Both the position numbers and the translations under genes were made by a program. The notes below the pieces were generated by a model. That model was not told the DNA's origin. It did not search any database and saw only the letters and a program-made list of their open reading frames with translations. This document shows, piece after piece, positions 33,123 to 42,635 of a stretch of DNA of 64,000 nt. Source of the DNA: Mycobacterium malmoense (GTDB taxonomy: Bacteria > Actinomycetota > Actinomycetes > Mycobacteriales > Mycobacteriaceae). The first letter of the stretch is position 1; every line of letters starts with the position of its first letter. The stretch spans positions 3,596,001 through 3,660,000 of the forward strand of contig NZ_CP080999.1 in NCBI RefSeq assembly GCF_019645855.1, read 5' to 3'.

Positions 33123-34462
33123 GTCTCCGAAGGCTGTTCGGCCATGGCGGCGTCGCGCGCGGGAACACGGACCGCCAGCATTCCCAGCAGCCCGGCGATC
33201 AGCACCAGGCAGATCCCGCCGAGGCCCGCGCGGACGGCGCCGAAGGCGTCAACGAAGACGGAGAACAGCCACGGCCCCAGGAAAGCGACCGCCCGTCCCG
33301 TCATCGTGTACAGGCCAAACGCCACCCCTTCCCTGCCGTGCTTTGCCATCCGCAACAGCAGGGCGCGCGCCGACGACTGGGACGGCCCGATGAACAGGCA
33401 CAGCAGCAGTCCGCACACCCAGAAGGCCAGCGAGCCCGAGAGCATCACCAGGGTGAGCGCCGCGGTGATGATCGCGACCAATGACCCGACGATGACCGGC
33501 TTGGATCCGATCCGGTGGTCGACGAACCCGCCCAGCACGGCACCCACCGCGGCCACCACGCTCGCCGCTACCCCGAACACCAGGACATCGGCTTGCGAGA
33601 GGCCATACACGTTAACGCCAAGCACGGCGCCGAAGGCGAAAACCGCCGCCAACCCATCCCGGAAAAGCGCGCTGGCACCAAGGAAGTAGACCAGGTTGCG
33701 GTCGCGCCGCCATTCCGCGGAGACCTCCGTCCACAGCTTGCGATAACCACTCAGCAGGCTCGTCGGCTGGTAGACCTCTGCCGAATCGGGCAGCCGCTGC
33801 GCGACCAACAGCAACGGCAGGGCCAACACCGCCAGCCACCCCGCGGCCACCAGCATCGCCTCCCGCACGTAGAGGCCGTCGTGCACGGGCACCCGCAGCA
33901 GTCCCCGCACCGCCTCGGAGGAGGATCCGGAGATGAATCCGGTGTAAATCACCAGCAGCAGCACGACGCTGCCGAGGTAACCCGATGCCCAGCCCAAGCC
34001 GGAAATCCGCCCGGCCGTCGCCGGCGTCGAGAGCTGGCGCAGCATCGCGTTGTACGGGACGCTGGCCAAGTCGCCGCAGGCCGCCGTCGCCGCCAGCAGT
34101 GCCAGCCCCGCCCACAGATAGCTGGGGCGATCGCGGATCAGGAACATCGCACACGTCAGCGCCACCGCAAGGCCGGTCAACACGCTCAGGACCACCCGCC
34201 TGCGATGCGGCGACTCGACCCAGACGCCGACGACGGGCGCCAGCAGCGCGACGGTCAACCCGGCGATGGCCGCCGCGCGACCCAACCAACTCGCCGGCGT
34301 GGTGGCGCCGGACAGGCCCACCCCCACGCTGCTGGTCAGATAGACCGAGAAGACAAAGGTCGCCACGATCGCGTTCAGACCGGTGTTACCGCAGTCCCAC
34401 AACGCCCACGCCACCACCCGAGATGGCACCGGTGTGATTGGACGCGACCCCCGCTGACTCAT
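33119..34462 (-). CDS. MFS transporter of the UMF1/Atg22-like group (Rv2508c type)
   Basis: The 447-residue protein has twelve hydrophobic helices and begins after a short basic tail with WALWDCGNTGLNAIVATFVF, the signature of UMF1-family MFS proteins. ATG 34462 is preferred over GTG 34471. Only 37 bases separate it from the divergent cmrA start, so their promoters overlap. The substrate is unknown. Confidence 0.85.
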   Translation of the reverse strand: MSQRGSRPITPVPSRVVAWALWDCGNTGLNAIVATFVFSVYLTSSVGVGLSGATTPASWLGRAAAIAGLTVALLAPVVGVWVESPHRRRVVLSVLTGLAVALTCAMFLIRDRPSYLWAGLALLAATAACGDLASVPYNAMLRQLSTPATAGRISGLGWASGYLGSVVLLLVIYTGFISGSSSEAVRGLLRVPVHDGLYVREAMLVAAGWLAVLALPLLLVAQRLPDSAEVYQPTSLLSGYRKLWTEVSAEWRRDRNLVYFLGASALFRDGLAAVFAFGAVLGVNVYGLSQADVLVFGVAASVVAAVGAVLGGFVDHRIGSKPVIVGSLVAIITAALTLVMLSGSLAFWVCGLLLCLFIGPSQSSARALLLRMAKHGREGVAFGLYTMTGRAVAFLGPWLFSVFVDAFGAVRAGLGGICLVLIAGLLGMLAVRVPARDAAMAEQPSET

Positions 34463-34499
34463 GCCCGGCACTTTACGGGGGCCTGTCTACGATTGGCCC

Positions 34500-35306
34500 A
34501 TGCCGATACCAGCTCCCAGCCCGGACGCGCGTGCCGTTGTCACCGGAGCTTCGCAAAATATCGGCGAGGCGCTGGCCACCGAACTTGCCGCCCGCGGACA
34601 TAGCTTGATCGTCACCGCGCGACGCGAGGACCTGCTCAACGACCTCGCCGCCCGCCTGGCCGACGAGTACCGCGTCACCGTCGACGTGCGACCCGCCGAC
34701 CTGGCCGACCCGGCCGAACGGGCAAAACTGTGCGACGAACTGGCCGCCCGTCCGATCTCGATCCTGTGCGCCAACGCGGGTACCGCCACCTTCGGTCCGG
34801 TCGCGGGCCTCGACCCGACGGGAGAAAAGGCCCAGGTGCAGCTGAATGCCGTTGCGGTGCATGATCTTACGCTGGCGGTACTGCCGGGCATGGTCGAGCG
34901 CAAGGCCGGCGGCATCCTGATTTCCGGTTCGGCGGCGGGCAATTCGCCGATTCCGTACAACGCCACCTATGCGGCCACCAAGGCGTTCGTGAACACCTTC
35001 AGTGAATCGTTGCGCGGTGAACTTCGCGGCTCCGGCGTGCATGTCACGCTGTTGGCACCGGGCCCGGTGCGCACCGACCTCCCCGATGACGCCGAGGCGT
35101 CGCTGGTCGAAAGGCTGGTGCCGGACTTCCTGTGGATCTCGACGGAGCACACCGCCCGGGTGTCGCTGGATGCGTTGGCGCGCAACAAGATGCGCATCGT
35201 TCCAGGTTTGACGTCGAAGGCCATGTCGGTGGCGAGTGGGTACGCCCCGCGCGCCATCGTCGCGCCGATCGTGGGCAGCTTCTACAAGAAGCTCGGCGGC
35301 GGTTAG
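34500..35306 (+). CDS. cmrA: Short-chain reductase of mycolic acid synthesis
   Basis: The 268-residue SDR equals Rv2509 in length and position; that gene is known as CmrA, which reduces the beta-keto group left by Pks13 to give mature mycolate. The NADP-binding motif is TGASQNIG (the usual GxxxGIG has Asn in place of Gly), then CANAG, the catalytic serine in SGSAAG and YAATK. ATG 34500 follows a weak ribosome binding site. It ends three bases from the convergent HerA-like gene. Confidence 0.93.
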   Translation: MPIPAPSPDARAVVTGASQNIGEALATELAARGHSLIVTARREDLLNDLAARLADEYRVTVDVRPADLADPAERAKLCDELAARPISILCANAGTATFGPVAGLDPTGEKAQVQLNAVAVHDLTLAVLPGMVERKAGGILISGSAAGNSPIPYNATYAATKAFVNTFSESLRGELRGSGVHVTLLAPGPVRTDLPDDAEASLVERLVPDFLWISTEHTARVSLDALARNKMRIVPGLTSKAMSVASGYAPRAIVAPIVGSFYKKLGGG

Positions 35307-35309
35307 GCG

Positions 35310-36881
35310 CTATTTCCGGCGCCGGCCGGTGCCGAAGATGCCTTTCACCGCTTCGCGTATCGCCGTGTTAATGCCGCTTTTCACGGTCGGATTTTTCAGC
35401 ACTTCCTCCCATAACCCGGGGCCCTTCGGCTCAGCGGGAGCGGGCATCGGCGGAACCGGTTCATTCGATGGGACCGGCGGGTAGTCGGACTGGGCTTGTG
35501 GCGGCTGCGGCCCGGGTCGGGCTTGCGGACCCTGCGGGCCAGGCTGGGGCTGCGCCGGTTGTTGAACGGTTTGGCCGTATTTGGCTTGCAGCGGGCTGTC
35601 TTTCGCGGCGGCAGCGATCGCGTCATCGCCGATCGAGGCCATCAGCGACCGGGGCACCCGCATGCGCGTCCATGCGACGGGTGTGGGCGCGCCCTTCTCA
35701 GACAGCACGGTGACGACGGCCTCGCCGATGCCCAGCGACGTCAGCGCCGACTCCAGTTCGTAGACATCGGTTTTCGGATAGGTGCGCACGGTCTTGCTGA
35801 GCGCCTTCTGGTCGTCAGGGGTGAACGCCCGCAGCGCGTGTTGGATCCGGGCTCCCAGCTGGGAGAGCACGTCGTTGGGTAGGTCGGTGGGCAGCTGGGT
35901 GCAGAAGAACACCCCGACGCCCTTGGAGCGAATCAGCTTGACGGTCTGCTCGACCTGTTCCAGAAAGGCCTTCGAGGCATCGGCGAACAACAGGTGTGCC
36001 TCGTCGAAGAAGAACACCAGCTTCGGCTTGTCCACGTCGCCGACCTCGGGCAAGACGGTGAACAGGTCGGCCAGCACCCACATCAGGAACGTCGAGAAGA
36101 TGACCGGGCGCAGCGACTGGCCGCTGAATTCGAGCAGCGAGATGATGCCGCGGCCCTGGTCGTCGGCGCGCAGCAGATCCTGCGGATCGAATTTCGGCTC
36201 GCCAAAGAAAGTGTCGCCGCCCTCGCCTTCCAGGTTGACCAGGGCCCGCAGGATGACGCCGGCCGTCGTCGGCGACACTCCGCCAAGGGATTTCAGGTCG
36301 GCCTTGCCCTCGTCACTGGTCAAATGGCTGATGACATCGCGCAGCTGTTGCAGGGTCACCAGCGGACGATTGTTTTCCTTGGCCCAATGGAAGATCAGTC
36401 CCAGCGTCGACTCTTGAGTAGCGTTGAGCTCCAAGACTTTTGACAAGAGAACCGAGCCGAAGCTGGCAACCGTCGCCCGTATCGGTACGCCCACCCCGTC
36501 GGTGCCCAGCGACAAAAACTCCACCGGGAATGCCGTCGGCGCCCAGTCGTCGCCGGTATCTTTCGCGCGCGCCGCGGTCTTGTCGTTGGCTTCCCCCGGC
36601 CGGGCCAGACCGGATAGGTCGCCCTTCACGTCGGCCATCAGCACCGCCACCCCCGCCGCGCTGAGCTGTTCGGCGATCAGTTGCAGCGTCTTGGTCTTGC
36701 CGGTTCCGGTTGCGCCGGCCACCAGGCCGTGCCGGTTGATGGTGGCCAGCGGGATGCGGATCTGCGCGATCGGATCGGCCTCGTTGTCGATGACGACGGT
36801 GCCCAATTCGAGCGCCTGGCCTTCGACGGCGTAGCCGTTGGCGATCTGCTGCGTGGGTGTCGCCGCTGATTCAGTGCTCAT
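35310..36881 (-). CDS. HerA-like / DUF853 ATPase (Rv2510c type)
   Basis: The 523-residue P-loop ATPase has Walker A GATGTGKTKTL near residue 60 and Walker B VFFFDEAHLLF near residue 290, with the fold of HerA helicases. The C-terminal 90 residues are a Pro/Gln-rich low-complexity linker ending in a short conserved tail (KGIFGTGRRRK). Such proteins are widespread and probably act as hexameric DNA translocases or assembly ATPases. The substrate is not known. ATG 36881 is about 108 bases from the divergent orn start. Confidence 0.85.
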   Translation of the reverse strand: MSTESAATPTQQIANGYAVEGQALELGTVVIDNEADPIAQIRIPLATINRHGLVAGATGTGKTKTLQLIAEQLSAAGVAVLMADVKGDLSGLARPGEANDKTAARAKDTGDDWAPTAFPVEFLSLGTDGVGVPIRATVASFGSVLLSKVLELNATQESTLGLIFHWAKENNRPLVTLQQLRDVISHLTSDEGKADLKSLGGVSPTTAGVILRALVNLEGEGGDTFFGEPKFDPQDLLRADDQGRGIISLLEFSGQSLRPVIFSTFLMWVLADLFTVLPEVGDVDKPKLVFFFDEAHLLFADASKAFLEQVEQTVKLIRSKGVGVFFCTQLPTDLPNDVLSQLGARIQHALRAFTPDDQKALSKTVRTYPKTDVYELESALTSLGIGEAVVTVLSEKGAPTPVAWTRMRVPRSLMASIGDDAIAAAAKDSPLQAKYGQTVQQPAQPQPGPQGPQARPGPQPPQAQSDYPPVPSNEPVPPMPAPAEPKGPGLWEEVLKNPTVKSGINTAIREAVKGIFGTGRRRK

Positions 36882-36988
36882 CGTGCCGCGCCCCTCTCCC
36901 CCAATTGGTCCCCGTGAGGTTCTGCACCGCTCACACTACTTGCCGGGGAGCGGCGGGCGCAGGTTCACGTGGGCTTACGCTGAGCGCT

Positions 36989-37636
36989 GTGCGCGACGAA
37001 TTGGTGTGGATCGACTGCGAGATGACGGGGCTCGAGCTGGGCTCGGACAAGTTGATCGAAATTGCAGCCCTGGTGACCGACGCCGACCTGAACGTTCTCG
37101 GCGATGGGGTCGACGTGGTGATCCACGCCGACGACGCCGCGCTGTCGTCGATGATCGACGTGGTCGCCGAAATGCACTCGCGCTCGGGGCTGATCGACGA
37201 GGCTAAGGCATCCGCCGTCGACCTGGCGACCGCCGAGACGATGGTGCTGGACTACGTCTCCCAGCACGTCAAGCAACCCAAGACCGCGCCGCTGGCGGGT
37301 AACTCGATCGCCACCGATCGCGCGTTCATCGCCCGCGACATGCCCAAGCTGGACTCCTACCTGCACTACCGGATGATCGACGTGAGCTCGATCAAGGAAC
37401 TCTGCCGACGCTGGTACCCGCGCATTTACTACGGTCAGCCGGTTAAGGGGCTCAACCACCGGGCGCTGGCGGACATCCGCGAATCCATCCGCGAGCTGAA
37501 GTTCTACCGGCGCACCGCGTTCGTCCCCCCGCCGGGCCCTTCTACCAGCGAAATCGAGGCAGTGGTCGCCCGTCTGGACAACGGAGCCGACGCAGCCGGA
37601 TCAATCGATTCGGCTGCCGAGCCGCCGAGCGGTTAA
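36989..37636 (+). CDS. orn: Oligoribonuclease
   Basis: The 215-residue DEDDh exonuclease starts at GTG 36989 and matches the length of M. tuberculosis Orn (Rv2511). Catalytic residues are visible in DCEMTG (Asp, Glu), NSIATDRAF (Asp) and NHRALADI (His, Asp). It degrades two- to five-nucleotide RNAs, including pGpG from cyclic di-GMP breakdown. tRNA-His follows 47 bases downstream. Confidence 0.96.
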   Translation: MRDELVWIDCEMTGLELGSDKLIEIAALVTDADLNVLGDGVDVVIHADDAALSSMIDVVAEMHSRSGLIDEAKASAVDLATAETMVLDYVSQHVKQPKTAPLAGNSIATDRAFIARDMPKLDSYLHYRMIDVSSIKELCRRWYPRIYYGQPVKGLNHRALADIRESIRELKFYRRTAFVPPPGPSTSEIEAVVARLDNGADAAGSIDSAAEPPSG

Positions 37637-37683
37637 TATCGACAGTCGCTGCTTGCATAGGCCCAAGGCCGCACGCAGCCATG

Positions 37684-37759
37684 GTGAGTGTAGTTCAGTT
37701 GGTAGAGCACCAGGTTGTGATCCTGGGGGTCGCGGGTTCGAGTCCCGTCACTCACCCCA
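37684..37759 (+). tRNA. hisT: tRNA-His (anticodon GTG)
   Basis: The sequence folds as a cloverleaf: acceptor GTGAGTG/CACTCAC, the conserved GTTCGAG T loop, anticodon GTG at 37717-37719 and encoded CCA at 37757-37759. The G at 37683 can serve as the extra G-1 of tRNA-His. hisT follows orn in M. tuberculosis too. Confidence 0.97.
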
Positions 37760-37762
37760 ATG

Positions 37763-37797
37763 GGTCAGAGGGGGTATTTAGGCCCCTCTGACCTTTT
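37763..37797 (+). terminator. Rho-independent terminator after tRNA-His
   Basis: GGTCAGAGGGG and CCCCTCTGACC form an 11-bp perfect stem around a nine-base loop, followed by TTTT. It is the clearest classical terminator in the window. Confidence 0.9.
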
Positions 37798-37813
37798 GTC
37801 CTCAGAAGGCCCT

Positions 37814-37833
37814 GCAACGCTATTGCAACGCTA
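37814..37833. repeat. Short direct repeat downstream of hisT
   Basis: GCAACGCTA occurs twice (37814-37822 and 37825-37833) just after the terminator. It might be a remnant of a recombination site beside the tRNA. No integrase gene is nearby, so the attachment-site idea is weak. Confidence 0.25.
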
Positions 37834-38040
37834 GGTGGCTTGCAATTCTCCTGACATGAACGCGCCCATCATCGAGCGATTCGACCTATATCGAATCCCG
37901 TTCCTGAGCACCGAACGAACATAGTCTTGCTGCGTGGCGGACGGCTTCACGGTAGTTTGTTGTGCCTGCGTGCCATGACGAAGACCAAAGCTCTGCGCGT
38001 GGTTGATCCGCCCACGCACGAGGTGTAGCCTGCTTTATGC

Positions 38041-38072
38041 AGACCCCCCCACACCTGTGGATAAGGGGGTCT
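38041..38072 (-). terminator. Hairpin at the end of the DUF3800 gene, containing a DnaA-box sequence
   Basis: AGACCCCC pairs with GGGGGTCT, with a second inner stem CCACA/TGTGG. The minus strand contains TTATCCACA (38056-38064), an exact DnaA-box 9-mer. It overlaps the stop codon of the leftward DUF3800 gene and probably terminates it. Confidence 0.6.
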
Positions 38073-38808
38073 AGCTGTTTCTAGAGGCGAGTTGCTTTGG
38101 TTGTCGTCCTGGATCGCGCTCAGACAGGTAGTCCTCGTACCAATCCCACGCGAACTTGTTGTGCTGGTGCCGGTCCACGGCGGCATAAGCGCTCCATGCC
38201 ACCAGGTCGGCCATTTGCACAAGCTGTGACGCCTTCGAGTCGAGGTGAATGGCGTCTTCGATAATCCGTCGCTCGTCCAGCTTCAACTGACGGTGTGTGG
38301 AACGGTAGCTGCTGTCGCTGTCGTCACCGTCCATAACAACGATTCCCAGGGAGTCCGACGCCGCCAACTCACCCTCAAACCGCGCAATCAGATCGCGGTA
38401 CAGCTCTCTCTTGGTCACTGCAACGGACGACGGTTCACCCGTGCGATAGACGGACCCCACCACCAATCCTTCAGTGCACCGCAAGGCTTCCAGGCACTTC
38501 ACCGCCACCTCGCGGCCAAAATCCTTCCAGTGTTCGACCCCGCTGTGGACATGTCGTTCAGGGATACGCTTCGAGATGCGTCCGCGTCCGTTCACATAGT
38601 GAGTGGTGTGCAGCTCTTCTTGCACGGCAATGCGATACTCACGCCACAAGAGCTTGCGCGTATCGAGCCAGCAGCGAAGCACCGATCTCCAGTGGTCAGG
38701 CTTGAATTCGATCCACCCATACACGACCAACCCAGACTGCGGGTGACCAGAGTCATCAATGTAGATCATGCGGTCGAGGTGTGGAGGCACGCGTCGATCA
38801 TCGCTCAC
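38071..38808 (-). CDS. DUF3800 protein (mobile-element or phage-associated)
   Basis: The 245-residue soluble protein has the DUF3800 features: an N-terminal IYIDDSGHPQSGLVVYGW with two aspartates, and a C-terminal SKASQLVQMADLVAWSAY. These residues suggest an RNase H-like fold with acidic catalytic residues. Codon use and GC content look lower than in the neighbours, suggesting transfer. It lies beside tRNA-His with no integrase or partner. The start is the ATG at 38808, with no clear ribosome binding site. Function unknown; DUF3800 proteins are often found in phages and defence islands. Confidence 0.75.
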   Translation of the reverse strand: MSDDRRVPPHLDRMIYIDDSGHPQSGLVVYGWIEFKPDHWRSVLRCWLDTRKLLWREYRIAVQEELHTTHYVNGRGRISKRIPERHVHSGVEHWKDFGREVAVKCLEALRCTEGLVVGSVYRTGEPSSVAVTKRELYRDLIARFEGELAASDSLGIVVMDGDDSDSSYRSTHRQLKLDERRIIEDAIHLDSKASQLVQMADLVAWSAYAAVDRHQHNKFAWDWYEDYLSERDPGRQPKQLASRNS

Positions 38809-39307
38809 CGCCAGGAACCCTGGGTTCGCTTGCCTCTAGCCTTGAGGTGCGCCGTCGTGCTCAACCACTCGGCAAGCGATCACGTCGACCGGTACAAGAA
38901 CACCAGTTCTCGCTGATCGATGCGGATCGGATCGGCGGGTGAGGCGGCCAGGTCGAGATCAACGGGACAACTCAGCGCGTCGTCGGTGCCGCCGCGTTTG
39001 CTGGATTCATGTCGTCGCCCTCGGGCTAAATCTTACATTTCAACACAATTTTGCCATCCGCTGATGAGCGGAAGTGGGCGTCTCTGCGCTATTGAAAGTG
39101 CCTATCGACTAGGCTAGCGTGTTAGCGCAAAACCGATTGAACTGCGGATTCGCGGAACCTGATCGCACCACGTTAGGCAAGTTTCGCGCCACGGAGCCCG
39201 GTATCTTTTGTTTGGCGCTCAGGGAATGAGATCACCGATGACGGGGGTTGCTGGTACGCGATGACCGGTAGTATTCGTTTGCTTGACGGTCCGCCGGTCT
39301 TGCCCCG
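38809..39307. other. Intergenic region upstream of the mce operon
   Basis: About 500 bases between the leftward DUF3800 gene and the first YrbE gene contain no ORF I can support. The mce promoter should lie here. I see no fadD or GntR/TetR mce regulator gene next to it. Confidence 0.6.
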
Positions 39308-40177
39308 ATGACAACACAACACCAACTCGCATTGCGCCGTGAACGCGCAGACGACGGGGTGAACGCCATCCAGGACTGGACCGTCGGGTACGTCAAACGT
39401 CACCCGCTCGCCTCGCTCACAACGGTCGGTGAACAGTTCGTCCTCGGCGTACGCACCCTTCAGTACTTCTTCGTCGACCTCGTCACCGGCCGATTCCAAT
39501 GGCAAGAGTTCGTCCGGCAGGGCGCGTTCATGGCCGGCACGGCGGTGCTGCCGACGATCCTGGTGTCGCTGCCGATCAGTGTCACCCTGTCGATTCAGTT
39601 CGCTTTGCTCGCCGGGCAGGTCGGCGCCACCTCGCTCGCCGGCGCGGCCAGCGGACTGGCGGTCATCCGTCAGGGCGCTTCGCTGGTGGCCGCCGTCCTC
39701 ATGGCCTCTGCGGTCGGGTCGGCCATCACCGCCGACCTGGGCTCGCGGACCATGCGTGAAGAGACCCACGCCATGGAGGTGATGGGGGTGTCGGTCATCC
39801 GCCGGCTGGTAGTGCCGCGTTTCGCGGCCGCGATCATGATCGGCGTCGCGCTCACCGGAGTCGTGTGCTTCGTCGGGTTTTTCGCCAGCTACATGTTCAA
39901 CGTGTATTTCCAAAACGGCGCGCCGGGCAGTTTCGTCGCGACGTTCGGGTCGTTCGCGACAACCGGCGACATGATTCTGGCGTTGCTGAAGGCGATCATC
40001 TTCGGCGCCATCGTCGCCGTCGTGTCAAGCCAGAAAGGCCTGTCCACCAAGGGCGGGCCGACGGGCGTCGCGAACTCGGTGAACGCGGCCGTCGTCGAGG
40101 CGATCCTGCTGTTGATGATCGTCAACGTCGTCATCAGCCAGCTCTACGTCATGTTGTCGCCCCGGACGGGACTCTAG
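39308..40177 (+). CDS. YrbE (MlaE-type) permease subunit A of the mce operon
   Basis: The 289-residue membrane protein has five to six helices and the MlaE-family features GQVGATSLAGAASGLAV and EVMGVSVIRRLVVPR. It starts at ATG 39308 (GTG 39359 is an alternative). With YrbE-B it should form the permease of an Mce lipid importer powered by an MceG ATPase encoded elsewhere. Confidence 0.95.
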   Translation: MTTQHQLALRRERADDGVNAIQDWTVGYVKRHPLASLTTVGEQFVLGVRTLQYFFVDLVTGRFQWQEFVRQGAFMAGTAVLPTILVSLPISVTLSIQFALLAGQVGATSLAGAASGLAVIRQGASLVAAVLMASAVGSAITADLGSRTMREETHAMEVMGVSVIRRLVVPRFAAAIMIGVALTGVVCFVGFFASYMFNVYFQNGAPGSFVATFGSFATTGDMILALLKAIIFGAIVAVVSSQKGLSTKGGPTGVANSVNAAVVEAILLLMIVNVVISQLYVMLSPRTGL

Positions 40178-40179
40178 GC

Positions 40180-41043
40180 ATGACGGTCTCCACCTACCTA
40201 CCGCTGGCACCGATTGCGGGACGCTTGGTTCGGCTCTACCGCAGAGGAACCACGCCGATCATCCGGCTGGGCCACCTGCTTGTCTTTTTCGTCCGGGCGC
40301 TGGCCGCCGTGCCGATCGCGGTGCGTCAATACCGCGGCGAGTTTCTGCGGCTGCTGTCGAACATCACCTGGGGTAACGGGTCGATCGTGGTCGGCGGCGG
40401 GACCGCGGGCGTGGCCGTTGTGCTCGGCATGACCGTGGGCGCTCTGGTTGGCATCGAGGGCTACAACTTTCTCGACCTGCTGGGCCTGGGGCCCGCGACC
40501 GGCTTTATCTCGTCGTTGGTCAACACCCGCGAGCTGGCCCCGCTGATGGCCTCGCTGGCGTTCGCCATGCAGGGCGGCTGCCGGTTCACCGCGCAGTTGG
40601 GGTCGATGCGCATCGCCGAAGAGATCGACGCCATGGAATCGATTGCGATTCGCCCGATCCCGTTCCTGGTGACCACCCGGCTGGTCGCCTCGGTGATCGC
40701 GATCGTTCCGCTCTACGCCGCGTGCCTGGCGATCGGCTACCTGACCACCCAGGCGGTGGTGGGGATTTCCAGCGGCGGCTCCACCGGTTCCTACCTGCAT
40801 TACTTCTCGTTGATGCTGGCCGGTAAGGACATCGTTTATTCGTTGTTCAAGGCCGTCATCTTCGTGTGGATCGCGTCGACGATTCAGTGCTACTACGGGT
40901 ATTACGCCAGCGGCGGTCCCGAAGGTGTGGGTGTTGCCGCGGGACACGGCATGCGGGCCAGCATCACCGTCGTGATCATGGTCAACATGCTGCTGACCAT
41001 GGCGCTGTGGGGCGTGGATTCCGGTGCGAGGTTCGGTGGTTAG
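40180..41043 (+). CDS. YrbE (MlaE-type) permease subunit B of the mce operon
   Basis: The 287-residue permease starts at ATG 40180, two bases after the previous stop. MlaE features include FTAQLGSMRIAEEIDAMESI and IRPIPFLVTTRLVAS. Hydrophobic helices follow to the end. It pairs with YrbE-A. The preceding in-frame extension to 39865 lies inside the first YrbE gene and is not part of this protein. Confidence 0.95.
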   Translation: MTVSTYLPLAPIAGRLVRLYRRGTTPIIRLGHLLVFFVRALAAVPIAVRQYRGEFLRLLSNITWGNGSIVVGGGTAGVAVVLGMTVGALVGIEGYNFLDLLGLGPATGFISSLVNTRELAPLMASLAFAMQGGCRFTAQLGSMRIAEEIDAMESIAIRPIPFLVTTRLVASVIAIVPLYAACLAIGYLTTQAVVGISSGGSTGSYLHYFSLMLAGKDIVYSLFKAVIFVWIASTIQCYYGYYASGGPEGVGVAAGHGMRASITVVIMVNMLLTMALWGVDSGARFGG

Positions 41044-41054
41044 GTTGGTGGCTA

Positions 41055-42635
41055 GTGCCCAATTCCTTTGAGCTGGACGGGCGTGGCCCATCGGACCGGC
41101 AGCTGCTCGGCTGCGGGGTGGCGGTTGTGGTGGTGGCGGCGCTGCTCACGGCGGCGCTGTTGGCCAAGTCGACGGGCCGGCTCAACGACTACGTGCGCGT
41201 GGTCGCCGACCTGGTCAACGTGGGCGACGGCCTTCCGCGGAAGTCCGACGTCAAGTATCACGGCGTGCTCGTCGGAATGGTCGGCAACGTCGTCCCCGCG
41301 GCCAACGGAAGACCCAACTACGTCCAGATCAACCTCAAACCCGAATACGCCACATCGATCCCGGCCGCGATAACGGCCCGGGTGGTACCCAGCAATGTGT
41401 TCGCCGTGTCGTCGGTTCAGTTGGTCGACAACGGTCCCGGAGCATCAATTCGCGCGGGCGCGCACATTCCCGAGGACACCCAACTACCGACCGTCTTGTT
41501 CCAAACCACAATCAGCAAGCTGCGGGATCTGCTCGCCGCGGCGGGGCGCGGGCGAGAAGACCGGTCCGAAGGGATCCTGGCAGCCCTGGCTGCCGCCACC
41601 GACCATCGCCGGGTGACCCTGCTCAAGGACGGAGCACAACTGAATCGCCTTCTCGACCAGCTTAATTCGATCGTCAGCACCGATTCTGGCCCGTCGACGA
41701 TATCCGCCCTCGTCGACGCGACCCGAGGCCTGCGGGCGACCGCGCCCGATCTTTTTGACGCCCTGCATCTGGCCGTCGCGCCGATGCGGACCTTTGCGGA
41801 GACGCGCGCACAGTTGGCCACGTTGCTCGACGGCGCCGATCACACCGTGGGCACCACGCGTGAATCATTCGGCAATCACATCGATCAGCTCATCAGGATC
41901 ACGACCGACTTCACGCCGGTGCTGGGAGTGCTGGCGCAAAAGTCCAACAACTTCGTGCCGGGAGTTACCAAGCTGGACAACCTGGCCAACAGATTCATGG
42001 AGGAAGTCTGGATGCCGGACAAGAACGTCGGCAACATGCGAGCGATGCTGTCGTTCACGCCTAACTACGACTACACACGCGCCGACTGCCCCCACTACGG
42101 CGAGCTGAAGGGACCCAGCTGTTTCACCGCACCGCTGGTCCCGGTACGGCCTGATCTACCGGAAGTGCTGCTGCCGCAGAACTATCAGCCGCCCAAGGAT
42201 CTGGCACCGCCGCCGGGAACTGTTATCGGCCCGGACGGCAACCTCGTCGCCGTCGGGCCGCCGCTGATCAACCCGAATCCCAATCTGGCCGATCCCAATC
42301 CCCCTCTCCCCGCGTGGCTGACGCCGTCGCCTCCGGTGCCGGGAAGCGCCAACCCCGATAACCCATCGCCGGGGTTGCCCGCGCCCGCGTCACCGCCACT
42401 GGAGGCCCCGTGGGTCGCACCGGTGGCACCGAAGGCGCCGTGGATTCCGCAGTCCTCATTTCGGATGTCCTTTGGCGGCAACGTCGGACCGGTTGGCAGC
42501 CAACAAGAACGAAACATGTTGAGCGTGATCACCGGCCAACCCGCATCCGACGCCACCCAACTCCTGTTGGGTCCGGTCGCGCGCGGGACAACGGTTTCGG
42601 TTATTCACCCACCATCAGGCGGGGGGCCCAAATGA
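41055..42635 (+). CDS. MceA-type lipid-transport protein
   Basis: The 526-residue protein starts at GTG 41055. An N-terminal helix (VAVVVVAALLTAALLA) anchors it. The MlaD/Mce domain follows (residues 40-120, LVNVGDGLPRKSDVKYHGV), then a long helical region and a proline/asparagine-rich tail (42240-42450). Mce proteins A-F form a hexameric channel that moves lipids across the periplasm. The tail is unusually long and proline-rich. Which mce group this operon belongs to (1-4 or one of the extra groups of nontuberculous species) cannot be told here. Confidence 0.93.
   Translation: MPNSFELDGRGPSDRQLLGCGVAVVVVAALLTAALLAKSTGRLNDYVRVVADLVNVGDGLPRKSDVKYHGVLVGMVGNVVPAANGRPNYVQINLKPEYATSIPAAITARVVPSNVFAVSSVQLVDNGPGASIRAGAHIPEDTQLPTVLFQTTISKLRDLLAAAGRGREDRSEGILAALAAATDHRRVTLLKDGAQLNRLLDQLNSIVSTDSGPSTISALVDATRGLRATAPDLFDALHLAVAPMRTFAETRAQLATLLDGADHTVGTTRESFGNHIDQLIRITTDFTPVLGVLAQKSNNFVPGVTKLDNLANRFMEEVWMPDKNVGNMRAMLSFTPNYDYTRADCPHYGELKGPSCFTAPLVPVRPDLPEVLLPQNYQPPKDLAPPPGTVIGPDGNLVAVGPPLINPNPNLADPNPPLPAWLTPSPPVPGSANPDNPSPGLPAPASPPLEAPWVAPVAPKAPWIPQSSFRMSFGGNVGPVGSQQERNMLSVITGQPASDATQLLLGPVARGTTVSVIHPPSGGGPK

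Noticed and set aside
37798..39307. Prophage or integrative element beside tRNA-His
   Set aside because: No integrase, excisionase, second copy of the tRNA 3' end or clear attachment repeat was seen. Only a DUF3800 gene and a short direct repeat are present.
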